This document shows, piece after piece, positions 37,339 to 44,172 of a stretch of 64,000 nt of DNA (within the stretch, counting starts at the first letter, position 1; every line of letters begins with the position of its first letter). The notes below the pieces were generated by a model that made no database searches, was not told the DNA's origin, and worked only from the letters and a program-made list of their open reading frames with translations. The translations under genes were made by a program, and so were the position numbers. This stretch comes from Rhodoferax fermentans. Its GTDB lineage: Bacteria > Pseudomonadota > Gammaproteobacteria > Burkholderiales > Burkholderiaceae_C. The stretch covers positions 372,001 to 436,000 of the forward strand of contig NZ_MTJN01000002.1 in the NCBI RefSeq assembly GCF_002017865.1. Reading direction: 5' to 3'.

Positions 37339-37365
37339 AGTACCGTCAAAAGTACCGTCAATTCT
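37339..37365 (+). repeat. AGTACCGTCA direct-repeat pair, left copy
   Basis: Two AGTACCGTCA units 12 bp apart followed by ATTCT. The whole 27-bp block recurs exactly, inverted, at 44089-44115, and a related block is at 50073-50099 next to the integrase. They are candidate arm-type sites for the integrase or sites for a directionality factor. Confidence 0.7.
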
Positions 37366-37635
37366 CAATCTGTCTCAAATAAGCTACATCTTGACACCAC
37401 GTGAATGGCTATGATTTTAACGCCTCGCACGCAAAAGGGAATGCGAGACGTTGCCAACGAAAGGACCGCCGGTAGCCCATAGCGGTCATGTCCGACAATT
37501 TACACCCAATCAAATTGGTACCGTTTCTGGCAGTCAAACAATCCGCATTTTTTTAAAAATGCCATGGGTAGGAACTGACAAAACTGACGAAAGCATTTGA
37601 TATGACGCTTTCACAGGATTAGAAAGCCACATCAA

Positions 37636-38226
37636 TCAGTTCTGAATTGACGTCAGCGTGTCGCCTTCAAAGTACAGATAGCCACCGTCGTACACCCATT
37701 GCTCATGTGTTCCATAGGCATTCGTTGTCCGGTTGACCTTGTTTGGCCTGCCCCATGAGCTATCAAGTGCATCTTGTTTACTCATGCCAATAGTGACACC
37801 TTCTTTTCTCTTCCTTGCCTTTTCGGCGCGCTCTTCTTTTTTCGCCTCAAGTGCAGCTACTTTCTGAGCCTTTGCCTCAATAGCTTCAGCATCTGCTATT
37901 TTTTTCAGTCTCTCCTTTTTCTGCGCTGGTGTTTCATTGGCCATTTCGTCGCGGAGCTTGTCGCACTGTTCTGGCTCTGCATTCCCAGCGCATTCCGGGT
38001 GTCTGGCGGTCTTTGACTGAACCGGAGATGCGGACACCTGCGTTATCGGCTGCGGTGGGGTGTCTCCTGGCTTAAACACCATCATGGCAACCGTGATAGC
38101 AAAAAGGCCACCGAAGAATATTGTGAACCTGCTTGTCGGCTTGGGCGGTATCGCGCCGCACTTTGGGCGGGCTTTTGCTTCGCTGCTGATCTCTGATCCG
38201 CATTCCTTGCACTTGATAAGCGCCAT
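37636..38226 (-). CDS. Zinc-ribbon membrane protein with BamE/SmpA-like C-terminus
   Basis: A 196-residue protein; GGGGGAATC precedes the ATG at 38226. An N-terminal zinc-ribbon-like start (MALIKCKECGSEISSEAKAR, then PKCG) has only three of the four usual cysteines. A membrane helix follows (FTIFFGGLFAITVAMMVF, about residues 37-54), then a long Lys/Glu/Ala coiled coil (about 95-145). The end (GVTIGMSKQDALDSSWGRPN...) resembles the SmpA/OmlA fold with its GMSKxDAL...WGxP motif. It may be a membrane-anchored cargo protein. It is separated from the phage operon by 264 bases and may have its own promoter. Confidence 0.7.
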   Translation of the reverse strand: MALIKCKECGSEISSEAKARPKCGAIPPKPTSRFTIFFGGLFAITVAMMVFKPGDTPPQPITQVSASPVQSKTARHPECAGNAEPEQCDKLRDEMANETPAQKKERLKKIADAEAIEAKAQKVAALEAKKEERAEKARKRKEGVTIGMSKQDALDSSWGRPNKVNRTTNAYGTHEQWVYDGGYLYFEGDTLTSIQN

Positions 38227-38386
38227 GATTCCCCCTATTTGGCTGTCCAAACCAACGGCTTACGGCCTTTGCGGCTCTGTTCACCAAAATAATACATTGG
38301 CTGGGTAGCTCAAATACTCCCCCCTTGTATATTGAAAGTTCGCTCGCGGTGCGTACTTATTGCGACGGAAAAACGGCTAAATCGTT

Positions 38387-38412
38387 CAGTTATTGTTGCG
38401 CAACAACCCGGC
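38387..38412. promoter_or_regulatory. GTTGCG-type palindrome upstream of the zinc-ribbon gene
   Basis: TGTTGCGCAACA, a perfect 12-bp palindrome near 38393-38406, lies in the 264-bp gap before the zinc-ribbon gene. More GTTGCG copies follow towards 38480. The same hexamer forms the array at 44.47-44.73 kb, so one DNA-binding protein may recognise both. Confidence 0.4.
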
Positions 38413-38490
38413 TTTACGGGTGTCTGTCATTGGGAAAACTGGCCTTTTTCTGTTGCGAAACAGTTAGGAAACTTTTGATACTGCTGCGAA

Positions 38491-38811
38491 CTAAATTTGA
38501 TTCTTCAGGCTGGCCATTTCCTGAACAAGCTGCTCAGGCGGGATGTGACACTTGGGCCAACTCTGCATCAGCGTCCAATCTACCTCGGTCGCGGTGTTGC
38601 CCTCAATCCGGCTTGCGAGTAGCTCAAGGTCTGATGGCTGCTCTACCCAGTAGAACGGTGCCACCTTGGCTGGTGCCCATTCGTTGCGCCAGTTGACTGA
38701 TTCCCGCATGGCACTCAGGGCAGCGTGCAGATTAGCCTCTCGCACTGGGTCAGCCTTGGGCGGGCGAGCCTCCAGAGCTTGCAGGCGGGTTGCGAGTGAT
38801 CCCATGTTCAT
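38491..38811 (-). CDS. Small phage-element protein with LxxRLxxLE start (third of set)
   Basis: A 106-residue protein starting MNMGSLATRLQALEARPPKA. The N-terminal helix shares the L-x-x-R-L-x-x-L-E pattern with the two genes before it. The rest contains a helical stretch (LHAALSAMRESVNWRNEW) and a Trp-rich C-terminal half. Its start overlaps the previous stop in ATGA. No known family; it is the last gene of the long minus-strand operon. Confidence 0.6.
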   Translation of the reverse strand: MNMGSLATRLQALEARPPKADPVREANLHAALSAMRESVNWRNEWAPAKVAPFYWVEQPSDLELLASRIEGNTATEVDWTLMQSWPKCHIPPEQLVQEMASLKNQI

Positions 38812-39080
38812 CTGTCTTTCATCAGCGAGCGCCGTAACGCGGGCGTCAGTCCCAAGGATGGCAGCGAGTCCAGTAGTCTGGCGGCCTCGTCTGTTTCGGT
38901 TTCTGCGGTCAGTGCGTCACTGAATCGCTGTTCTGGCGTCCTCAAATCGCCGGGCGCGGGCGGTATCAAGGCCACCTGCGCGAGAACCAGCTTCATCAGT
39001 GCGTCAATCTGTCGGTCTTCTTCCGCTCGATTGGTGGGGCCTTTGGCCTCCAGGACTTGCAGGCGCTGTTCTAACTTCAC
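38808..39080 (-). CDS. Small phage-element protein with LxxRLxxLE start (second of set)
   Basis: A 90-residue protein from a GTG that overlaps the upstream stop (GTGA), beginning MKLEQRLQVLEAKGPTNRAE. The first helix repeats the L-x-x-R-L-x-x-L-E pattern; the remainder is helical with a Pro-rich hinge (LIPPAPGDLRTPEQRF). Tight coupling to its neighbours suggests that the products act together. I know no function. Confidence 0.6.
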   Translation of the reverse strand: MKLEQRLQVLEAKGPTNRAEEDRQIDALMKLVLAQVALIPPAPGDLRTPEQRFSDALTAETETDEAARLLDSLPSLGLTPALRRSLMKDR

Positions 39081-39334
39081 GGCTGGCCACCATAGAACCG
39101 CTCCAGTCCGGTTACGTGCTCACGGATGGCGCGAACCCCACCAGGAACAGCAGCGACGGCGGCGCAGTCGTCATCTGTCGCTATGCCAGCGTCAAGCCGA
39201 TCCAAAAGCACACGGCCCCCGCCTACCTTGTCAACAGCTTCAATCAGGTCATAGAAGTGGCTCAGGCCGCTGATCACCCGGCGCGATTTGTCGCGGGTCT
39301 CCAGTGATGCAAGGCGGGCGCTAAGTTTCTGCAT
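39077..39334 (-). CDS. Small phage-element protein with LxxRLxxLE start (first of set)
   Basis: An 85-residue protein from the ATG at 39334, which lies inside the end of the DUF5681 gene. It starts MQKLSARLASLETRDKSRRV, again with the L-x-x-R-L-x-x-L-E helix, followed by a mixed helical domain (VGGGRVLLDRLDAGIATDDD). An upstream in-frame start at 39403 is unsupported. Function unknown. Confidence 0.6.
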   Translation of the reverse strand: MQKLSARLASLETRDKSRRVISGLSHFYDLIEAVDKVGGGRVLLDRLDAGIATDDDCAAVAAVPGGVRAIREHVTGLERFYGGQP

Positions 39335-39746
39335 TCTGTTGCTCCAATGCCGTGATGCGTGCAGCGAGTTCGTCAATCTCGGTGATCTTGGCAAGCGAAC
39401 CAATCGCGGTGATCAGTTGCGCCGCTTGTGTGGGTGCGAGTTGGCCTGCAGCGACTGCAGACAGCACAGCATCGGCTTTGGCGGTCAGCGTACCGGACTC
39501 GGGAAAGTGCAGCGCCACCGCCTGTTCAATGGCTTTGACGGGTGGCAATACACGCTCCAGGATTAGGCGCGCGGCTTGTACATCGCCGGACTTTGCCGAC
39601 GCGACCAGATTGGCGAGAATGCCTGGCAAATCTCTGGCAAGTGATGCGCGAAGCTTTGACACTTCGCTGGTGCCAGGCTTTCGCCCCTTGGGATTGCCGG
39701 ACTCTCCAGCCTTCCAGCGTCCGGATTTTTTGGGCTTTTCTGTCAT
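39321..39746 (-). CDS. DUF5681-containing phage protein (small-terminase-like)
   Basis: A 141-residue protein. The N-terminal RWKAGESGNPKGRKPGTSEVSKL is the DUF5681 signature, a basic motif often found on small terminase-like or other phage DNA-binding proteins. The C-terminus ends IDELAARITALEQQNAET, a coiled-coil segment of the same L-x-x-R-[IL]-x-x-L-E type that begins the next three proteins. No large terminase gene accompanies it. Its role in DNA recognition for packaging is a family-based suggestion. Confidence 0.72.
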   Translation of the reverse strand: MTEKPKKSGRWKAGESGNPKGRKPGTSEVSKLRASLARDLPGILANLVASAKSGDVQAARLILERVLPPVKAIEQAVALHFPESGTLTAKADAVLSAVAAGQLAPTQAAQLITAIGSLAKITEIDELAARITALEQQNAET

Positions 39747-39770
39747 TGCTTTTTGCCTGCTATTGCAAGG

Positions 39771-39998
39771 TCAAACCTTTAAAGCTCCAGTGAGTACGGC
39801 GCAGATGTTCGGTTCGGCGTTTTCAAACCCTTTGCGAAGAAACTCCTTACTTGCCCCAGTCGCTTCCACGCTTTTAACCTGAGAATTCAACAATGTTGCC
39901 GTGTCAATGGGCATCAATACGCTGGCCCCGGATTGCCCGGGGATCAGCATCACATTAAACCAAGCTGGCAAAGTGTTGACAATTCCGATGCTTCGCAT
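39771..39998 (-). CDS. Shortened paralogue of the gp10-like protein
   Basis: A 75-residue protein starting MRSIGIVNTLPAWFNVMLIP. Its GQSGASVLMPIDTATLLNSQ and FLRKGFENAEPNI segments match GQSEASVMTPIDTSTLLNSQ and FLTKGFENAEPSI of the gene at 40973. About 25 to 30 residues between the two segments are missing, as are the first 20 or so. It looks like a duplicate that has lost its middle part, yet the frame is intact. Confidence 0.65.
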   Translation of the reverse strand: MRSIGIVNTLPAWFNVMLIPGQSGASVLMPIDTATLLNSQVKSVEATGASKEFLRKGFENAEPNICAVLTGALKV

Positions 39999-40008
39999 GA
40001 TGGCCCCC

Positions 40009-40629
40009 TTAGATTGCTATTCCGTTGTGCAACCTGATCCCGGCCTGTGTCACCTCTGCCAGCATCAAACGGCCACCAATTGCCGCGCCAGGTAACGCCT
40101 CGCGGTGCTTTTGTACTTGAATCTTCACCAAGTCCGCCATGCTCTCCGGCGTGCTGACATCTTCAGATGGATAGCCCCAGGCCAGATCCCAGCACCCGAC
40201 ATAACCGGGGTCTTCAATTTCGAATTCTTCAAAGGCATCAGACATGCTTTCGCGGATGAAATGCCTGCAACAGACTCGCCCACCGGAATTCCCAACTAAC
40301 AAGAACTCTTGACGCCCCATTTGTTCGCGTTGCGTTGCTGTCATATTCGCTGTCAGATTCTCACAAATGAACTTGTTCGCAGTTTCCAACATGGCGGGCA
40401 TGGCATCACAAAGGGTGTCAAGGTCGGATATGTCTAGGTGCTGGATAGCCAACGAAAACACCGTAGAAAGATAGACGTTGTGTCCACGTTGCGCCATAAC
40501 GACGCCAGCATGTGGAATAACAAGCAGCTTGCTACCGTCAAAGACTTGTCCAGTTAGAACAATTTGTGTTGCCGTGTCGGTCGCAATGAGTGCTCGCTCG
40601 GGAGATAGCCAAACATTAATGATGCTCAT
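40009..40629 (-). CDS. Hypothetical protein, possibly Ntn-hydrolase-like
   Basis: A 206-residue protein (MSIINVWLSPERALIATDTA...). The start overlaps the previous stop (ATGA). The N-terminal pattern of paired strands (INVWLSPERALIATDTATQI, then SKLLVIPHAGVVMAQRG) followed by long helices resembles the proteasome/HslV (Ntn) fold, but no N-terminal Thr or Ser nucleophile follows the Met. Two cysteines (GRVCCRHF) stand out. It could be an inactive relative. Function unknown. Confidence 0.55.
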   Translation of the reverse strand: MSIINVWLSPERALIATDTATQIVLTGQVFDGSKLLVIPHAGVVMAQRGHNVYLSTVFSLAIQHLDISDLDTLCDAMPAMLETANKFICENLTANMTATQREQMGRQEFLLVGNSGGRVCCRHFIRESMSDAFEEFEIEDPGYVGCWDLAWGYPSEDVSTPESMADLVKIQVQKHREALPGAAIGGRLMLAEVTQAGIRLHNGIAI

Positions 40630-40781
40630 GATTTGTCACTCGCTGAGAAGGACACGCCACCGACAATGAATGGCGCGCTGGTCACAAATCCGGCGTTCAT
40701 CATAAGGAACGCTCCTACAACTGTGTTTGATAAAAGCGTTGAACCGACATAAGAGACGGCGGCTGTAATGGCGGCTGGCAT
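40626..40781 (-). CDS. Small hydrophobic protein, 51 residues
   Basis: A 51-residue frame from the ATG at 40781 (MPAAITAAVSYVGSTLLSNT, then VVGAFLMMNAGFVTSAPF...) ending in a TGA that overlaps the next gene's ATG. The ribosome site AAAGGAGGTG at 5 nt spacing is the strongest in the element. Two hydrophobic stretches separated by an Asn suggest a membrane hairpin or a small virion component. A longer frame overlapping here (to 40818) lacks a ribosome site and sensible composition. Holin-like or head-associated roles are possible, not shown. Confidence 0.65.
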   Translation of the reverse strand: MPAAITAAVSYVGSTLLSNTVVGAFLMMNAGFVTSAPFIVGGVSFSASDKS

Positions 40782-40972
40782 CACACACCTCCTTTACATT
40801 TTTGGGATTGGCTACCACTTGGTGACATTGATGGTTTCATGTTGATTTCACTTTCTAAAATTGCATCCAAACAGGTAAAGCGTGGATTCGCCCACCCGTG
40901 ACTGAGTTACCTTGAATGACCAGCGTCCTGAGCGTTTGGGTTTGCCAGAAATGACGCTTTTCCCATTGGTGG

Positions 40973-41323
40973 CTACACCTTGAGGGAATCGGCAATTGCG
41001 GCGCGAATACTGGGCTCTGCGTTCTCAAAGCCCTTGGTCAGAAAAGACTTCTCAGCAGATGCGCGCCTGAATTCCTGCTTATGGTCAGGGTCGTGAACCA
41101 CTGACGCATATTCAGCCTTGTAACCAGCCGTACCGACCACGCGCGTGGCGCTGACTTCGACTTTCTTATATTGCGAATTCAGCAGCGTGGACGTATCTAT
41201 GGGCGTCATCACGCTGGCCTCAGACTGCCCCAAGATCAGCCCCTGAGTGATGCCATGGACTGCCTTGGCTTGCACCGTCGCAATGAAGTCAGGCAAGCGA
41301 TTGATGATTCTTGTTTTTCCCAT
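40973..41323 (-). CDS. gp10-like phage head/tail completion protein
   Basis: A 116-residue protein whose layout (MGKTRIINRLPDFIATVQAK, a central MTPIDTSTLLNSQ segment, then the sequence TAGYKAEYASVVHDPDHKQEF and a C-terminal helix) matches HK97 gp10-like minor structural proteins, where the A-x-Y-A-x-x-V/I-x segment is conserved. It sits 9 nt after the decoration-like gene. A shortened copy lies at 39771. Confidence 0.72.
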   Translation of the reverse strand: MGKTRIINRLPDFIATVQAKAVHGITQGLILGQSEASVMTPIDTSTLLNSQYKKVEVSATRVVGTAGYKAEYASVVHDPDHKQEFRRASAEKSFLTKGFENAEPSIRAAIADSLKV

Positions 41324-41332
41324 GATGAACTC

Positions 41333-41791
41333 CTATGCCTTGGTGTAGCGATTGGCGACACAGACGTCTGCCAAATACCCAGCGGGCACAGTTGCACTGC
41401 CTTGGTCGTAGTGGGCAACGACGATGTTTCCAGACACAGCAGCAGCCAAGCGCCCGCCACTGGATATGGTCAGTTCCTGCCCGGTGGCATACGTCCCAGC
41501 GGCCATAGCCCATAACACCTCATCTCCGGGCTTCAGCAGGTATGCCACCCCGTTTTGGCCGGATGTATAGGGTGTCATCAGCGGTTCAATGATCGAAAAA
41601 GCGAAGCTGAAAAGGCTACAAAAGTCCTGATCACCCAGCAGGGCCAGACGGCCACCAGAAGCGGCGGTTGCTTGGGTCAAGGTGGAAGCACCGACAAACA
41701 CAGCGGTACCGGGCAGGTATGCGCCTGCAACAGCTCGGTCGGTGATGGTGCGCGGATTGCCGCGAGCACTGCGAAAAATTCTGTTTGCCAT
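41333..41791 (-). CDS. Phage decoration-like protein (DUF2190-like)
   Basis: A 152-residue beta-rich protein (MANRIFRSARGNPRTITDRA...). The segment AGTYATGQELTISSGGRLAA followed by GNIVVAHYDQ is the Gly-rich beta pattern of capsid decoration or head-fibre proteins, with PGTAVFVGAS near the start. Assignment to DUF2190-like families is tentative. Its place before the gp10-like gene supports a structural role. Confidence 0.6.
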   Translation of the reverse strand: MANRIFRSARGNPRTITDRAVAGAYLPGTAVFVGASTLTQATAASGGRLALLGDQDFCSLFSFAFSIIEPLMTPYTSGQNGVAYLLKPGDEVLWAMAAGTYATGQELTISSGGRLAAAVSGNIVVAHYDQGSATVPAGYLADVCVANRYTKA

Positions 41792-41800
41792 GGTGATGCC

Positions 41801-42241
41801 TTACAGGTCGTTGATTGAATAGTTTTCAAATTCGTCAGCAGGCTGGCCAGCGTTGCCAGTCACGGCGGCGGGTTGGTCGCCATTGGGGTTATTGAAGTCA
41901 TACCCGGTAAATTCATCAGTCACGGCATTGGCTTGCATGCCACGGGCCTGAATCAGACGGTCGATATAGCTCTGCGCTTGGCTCAGGGCTTGTCGCGCCC
42001 CCGCCAGGTCGTTGGTATTGACGCAATAGCTCGCGTCGGTTGCCTTGCGGCTGGCCAGCTCTTGCAATAGTTGGGCGTCGGTAGGCATGATGGGTTTTCC
42101 TTTCGGGGTTGGGGTGGTAGCAGGCGCGGTCGCGTTAAATGCAGCAGCGGGCGATTTGATGTCCGTGGTGGGCTTATTCAGCACCGGGCGGGCGGCTGGC
42201 GTTGGGGCGTCACAAGTGACAAACATGGGGGCGCTTTTCAT
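41801..42241 (-). CDS. Hypothetical phage-element protein
   Basis: A 146-residue protein, with an alternative start at MPTDAQLLQELASRKATDAS about 50 residues in. The first 50 residues are Pro/Ala/Thr-rich and probably disordered. A helical core (LAGARQALSQAQSYIDRLIQ) and an acidic tail ending DEFENYSINDL follow; the phrase D-E-F-x-x-Y occurs twice. It may be a small scaffold or assembly protein; unproven. Confidence 0.6.
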   Translation of the reverse strand: MKSAPMFVTCDAPTPAARPVLNKPTTDIKSPAAAFNATAPATTPTPKGKPIMPTDAQLLQELASRKATDASYCVNTNDLAGARQALSQAQSYIDRLIQARGMQANAVTDEFTGYDFNNPNGDQPAAVTGNAGQPADEFENYSINDL

Positions 42242-42243
42242 GG

Positions 42244-43086
42244 TCAGTTCCCCTGTTCTGCTTGGGCGCGGATGCGTTCGGCCTCAATTTCAAACCTTGT
42301 ATCGTTCACCACGGTGTAATGCTCTACCCGGCGTCCGAAGTCACCAAAGGCGGCAATCCGGCTGGCGTGAAACGACAAAACCAGCTTTTCAAAATCTTCA
42401 GCAGCGACTGCAAGCGCCAGCTCAGCACAATCGGCGTGCGCTTTCAAAATCTCAGCTTCAGCGGCGCGGGTTGCCTTGTCAGCTTGCACCAGGGCGGTGT
42501 TTGCTTGGTCGATACGTTTCTGCGCGGCTGGGATGGCGTCATTCAGCAGGGCGTCAATCTTTAAATTGGCGTTGTCCAGAAGCTTGCCAGCAGCAGCGGC
42601 GGTCGTTTCCACTTTGTCACCAAACCCCAGCTCTGCCAATGTCGCGGCGCGTTGCAACAGGCTCGCAGCGGTCGCCTTTTGCTTTTCAGCCTCAAGAGCC
42701 GCATTGATGGCGGTCATTCCATCCTGGGCGTCCTGGGCGGCGCGGGTCGCAGTGACTTGTGCGTCAGCAGCATCACGCCAGGCTTGCCGGGCATTGGCCA
42801 GTGTCTCGCCAGAATTGAGCATCCGGGTCAGGTCGCTGGACTCTTGCCGGGCTTGGTTGATTTGGCCTTGCAGCTTGTTGAGGGCGTCCAGAGCGTGCGC
42901 CGTGCGTTGCTTTGCGGCGGCGCGGTCAAGGGCCATGCGCGGCGTTGGGTCGGCTTTATGCTGTTCGACGCACCAATCAAGCTGTTTTTGTGCGGTGGCG
43001 TGCGCTGCCTGCAATTTGGCCAGCTCAGGGCTGTTAATCACAGCTTTGACGGCTTCCAGTTTGGCGGTTAAGGTTTGGGTGGACAT
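42244..43086 (-). CDS. Coiled-coil protein, possible scaffold
   Basis: A 280-residue Ala/Gln/Glu-rich protein, nearly all predicted helix with heptad repeats (about residues 5-210; LQGQINQARQESSDLTRMLN, AAQKRIDQANTALVQADKAT). The C-terminal part (ASRIAAFGDFGRRVEHYTVV, then NDTRFEIEAERIRAQ) is less regular. The next start is 2 nt away. In a phage operon it could be a scaffold, but no family is recognised. Confidence 0.65.
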   Translation of the reverse strand: MSTQTLTAKLEAVKAVINSPELAKLQAAHATAQKQLDWCVEQHKADPTPRMALDRAAAKQRTAHALDALNKLQGQINQARQESSDLTRMLNSGETLANARQAWRDAADAQVTATRAAQDAQDGMTAINAALEAEKQKATAASLLQRAATLAELGFGDKVETTAAAAGKLLDNANLKIDALLNDAIPAAQKRIDQANTALVQADKATRAAEAEILKAHADCAELALAVAAEDFEKLVLSFHASRIAAFGDFGRRVEHYTVVNDTRFEIEAERIRAQAEQGN

Positions 43087-43101
43087 AGTGGTGGTGGGTG
43101 G

Positions 43102-43386
43102 TTAAGGGTTGATTGATGGAATGGAAACCAGCGTGTAAAGCGCCACGTTGTTGTGGCTGAAGCCGTCGCCGTCCACAGTCGTGATGCGGTCGACGTCGAA
43201 AACATAGCCGTCGCGGATCAGGTCGTTCACACGTCCCGCCGGATGGCTTATCCCGGCTCGCCTGAGTTCATACGTGTGATGCGGGCGGGTCTTGGTCAGC
43301 GAGATCAGTCGCGCAAATTGGGCGGCGGTGTCCGTTGCCCGTGATATCTTCTTGCGCTGCTTTTTGGGTGGTTTTTTATCTTCCAT
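43102..43386 (-). CDS. HTH_39-like winged-helix protein
   Basis: A 94-residue DNA-binding protein from the ATG at 43386. A basic N-terminus (MEDKKPPKKQRKKISRATDT) is followed by a helix-turn-helix of the type found in phage and element genes: TRPHHTYELRRAGISHPAGR, then VNDLIRDGYVFDVD. It probably controls or organises this operon. Longer in-frame starts (43620) are unlikely. Confidence 0.7.
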   Translation of the reverse strand: MEDKKPPKKQRKKISRATDTAAQFARLISLTKTRPHHTYELRRAGISHPAGRVNDLIRDGYVFDVDRITTVDGDGFSHNNVALYTLVSIPSINP

Positions 43387-43438
43387 GCTGTCATGCTTGG
43401 AAGGGTTTTGGACAACGTCCAGGCCTTGCTGTCCAGAT

Positions 43439-43687
43439 TTAACGCGGCCCCATGGCAATAGCCACCTTGACGCGGCGTTGGGCTGTTTTGATATCGACGC
43501 TGTAGCGGGCAGCAATTCGGAATTGAACAGCACGCGCAGCCAAACCACTGACAAGCAGTTGACGTGCAAACACAATCGAGCAATACCGGGTGAAGGCTTG
43601 TCGAGTGCTGGCAGGTGCAATGCTGGCCATGATGGCGATGGCGTCTGCTTCGCCCAATTTGGTTAACAGTAGGTCGAACTCACGCAT
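43439..43687 (-). CDS. Small HTH protein
   Basis: An 82-residue protein (MREFDLLLTKLGEADAIAIM...). The C-terminal half, LAARAVQFRIAARYSVDIKT followed by AQRRVKVAIA, fits a helix-turn-helix with RIAARYSVDIKTAQRRV as turn and recognition helix, similar to Mor-like activators in shape. The start overlaps the end of the previous gene by 8 nt. It could switch on the downstream structural operon; inference. Confidence 0.6.
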   Translation of the reverse strand: MREFDLLLTKLGEADAIAIMASIAPASTRQAFTRYCSIVFARQLLVSGLAARAVQFRIAARYSVDIKTAQRRVKVAIAMGPR

Positions 43688-44045
43688 AAACTGGCGCGGC
43701 GTGAAATCTGGCCGTCTGTTTGGCGGGTCTGGCAGCGTTACCTACCTTCAGGTATCGAGCGGTTGGGCGTGGTGGGCGCTGGCGTGCGCGGCGGGCCTGT
43801 TCTGCCTCTATCGCTTCCACGGTATCGGCATAGGGGTAAGTGATGCAGCGGGTGATGCCTATCTCGCGCTCGATTCGCCGTCCGACGATTGGGCGTCTGT
43901 CCGGTTCGGGTAGCCACTGAATCGGGCAGGCGTCCAACTGAAACACCTCGCACGGCCCCGCCGGGTGCAGGGGTGTCGCCAGGGTGGCGTTTACCGTGCG
44001 CTGGGTCACTGGCATCAGATCAATTTCATCATCATCTTGTTCCAT
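43680..44045 (-). CDS. Hypothetical protein at the head of the phage operon
   Basis: A 121-residue protein from MEQDDDEIDLMPVTQRTVNA. An acidic start, a Trp/Pro-rich middle (IQWLPEPDRRPIVGRRIERE) and an Arg/Pro-rich tail are visible. It has no recognised fold. An upstream extension to 44288 would read through the repeat block at 44089 and the tRNA-like segment, and is rejected. It is the first gene of the operon and the promoter should lie in 44046-44298. Confidence 0.55.
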   Translation of the reverse strand: MEQDDDEIDLMPVTQRTVNATLATPLHPAGPCEVFQLDACPIQWLPEPDRRPIVGRRIEREIGITRCITYPYADTVEAIEAEQARRARQRPPRPTARYLKVGNAARPAKQTARFHAAPVYA

Positions 44046-44088
44046 GTCTGAACATGTTATGGAGACACCAATTTCGGCAGACACAAAA

Positions 44089-44115
44089 AGAATTGACGGT
44101 ACTTTTGACGGTACT
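44089..44115 (-). repeat. AGTACCGTCA direct-repeat pair, central inverted copy
   Basis: The exact reverse complement of 37339-37365 across all 27 bases. Like the left-end copy it lies about 55 bp from a tRNA-3'-like sequence, giving 37.26-44.20 kb mirror-image ends. Confidence 0.75.
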
Positions 44116-44172
44116 TTTTCATCAGTTGCCGTCAGAAAATTGGCGTTTTCATTGTGGAATTGGTTTTCGATG

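Larger units (their letters stand above)
37249..37635. other. Left end of the element: repeats and no gene
   Basis: No protein gene is supported in these 387 bases. The region holds the attachment-like sequence, the AGTACCGTCA direct repeats at 37339, a stem CTCGCA...TGCGAG near 37425-37450 and AT-rich DNA around 37550. Confidence 0.5.

Noticed and set aside
40782..40972. Possible minus-strand peptide ending STLYLFGCNFRK after the gp10-like gene
   Set aside because: It reads like coding sequence (GKPKRSGRWSFKVTQSRVGE) but there is no start codon in frame after the previous gene; it may be a remnant, too uncertain to annotate.
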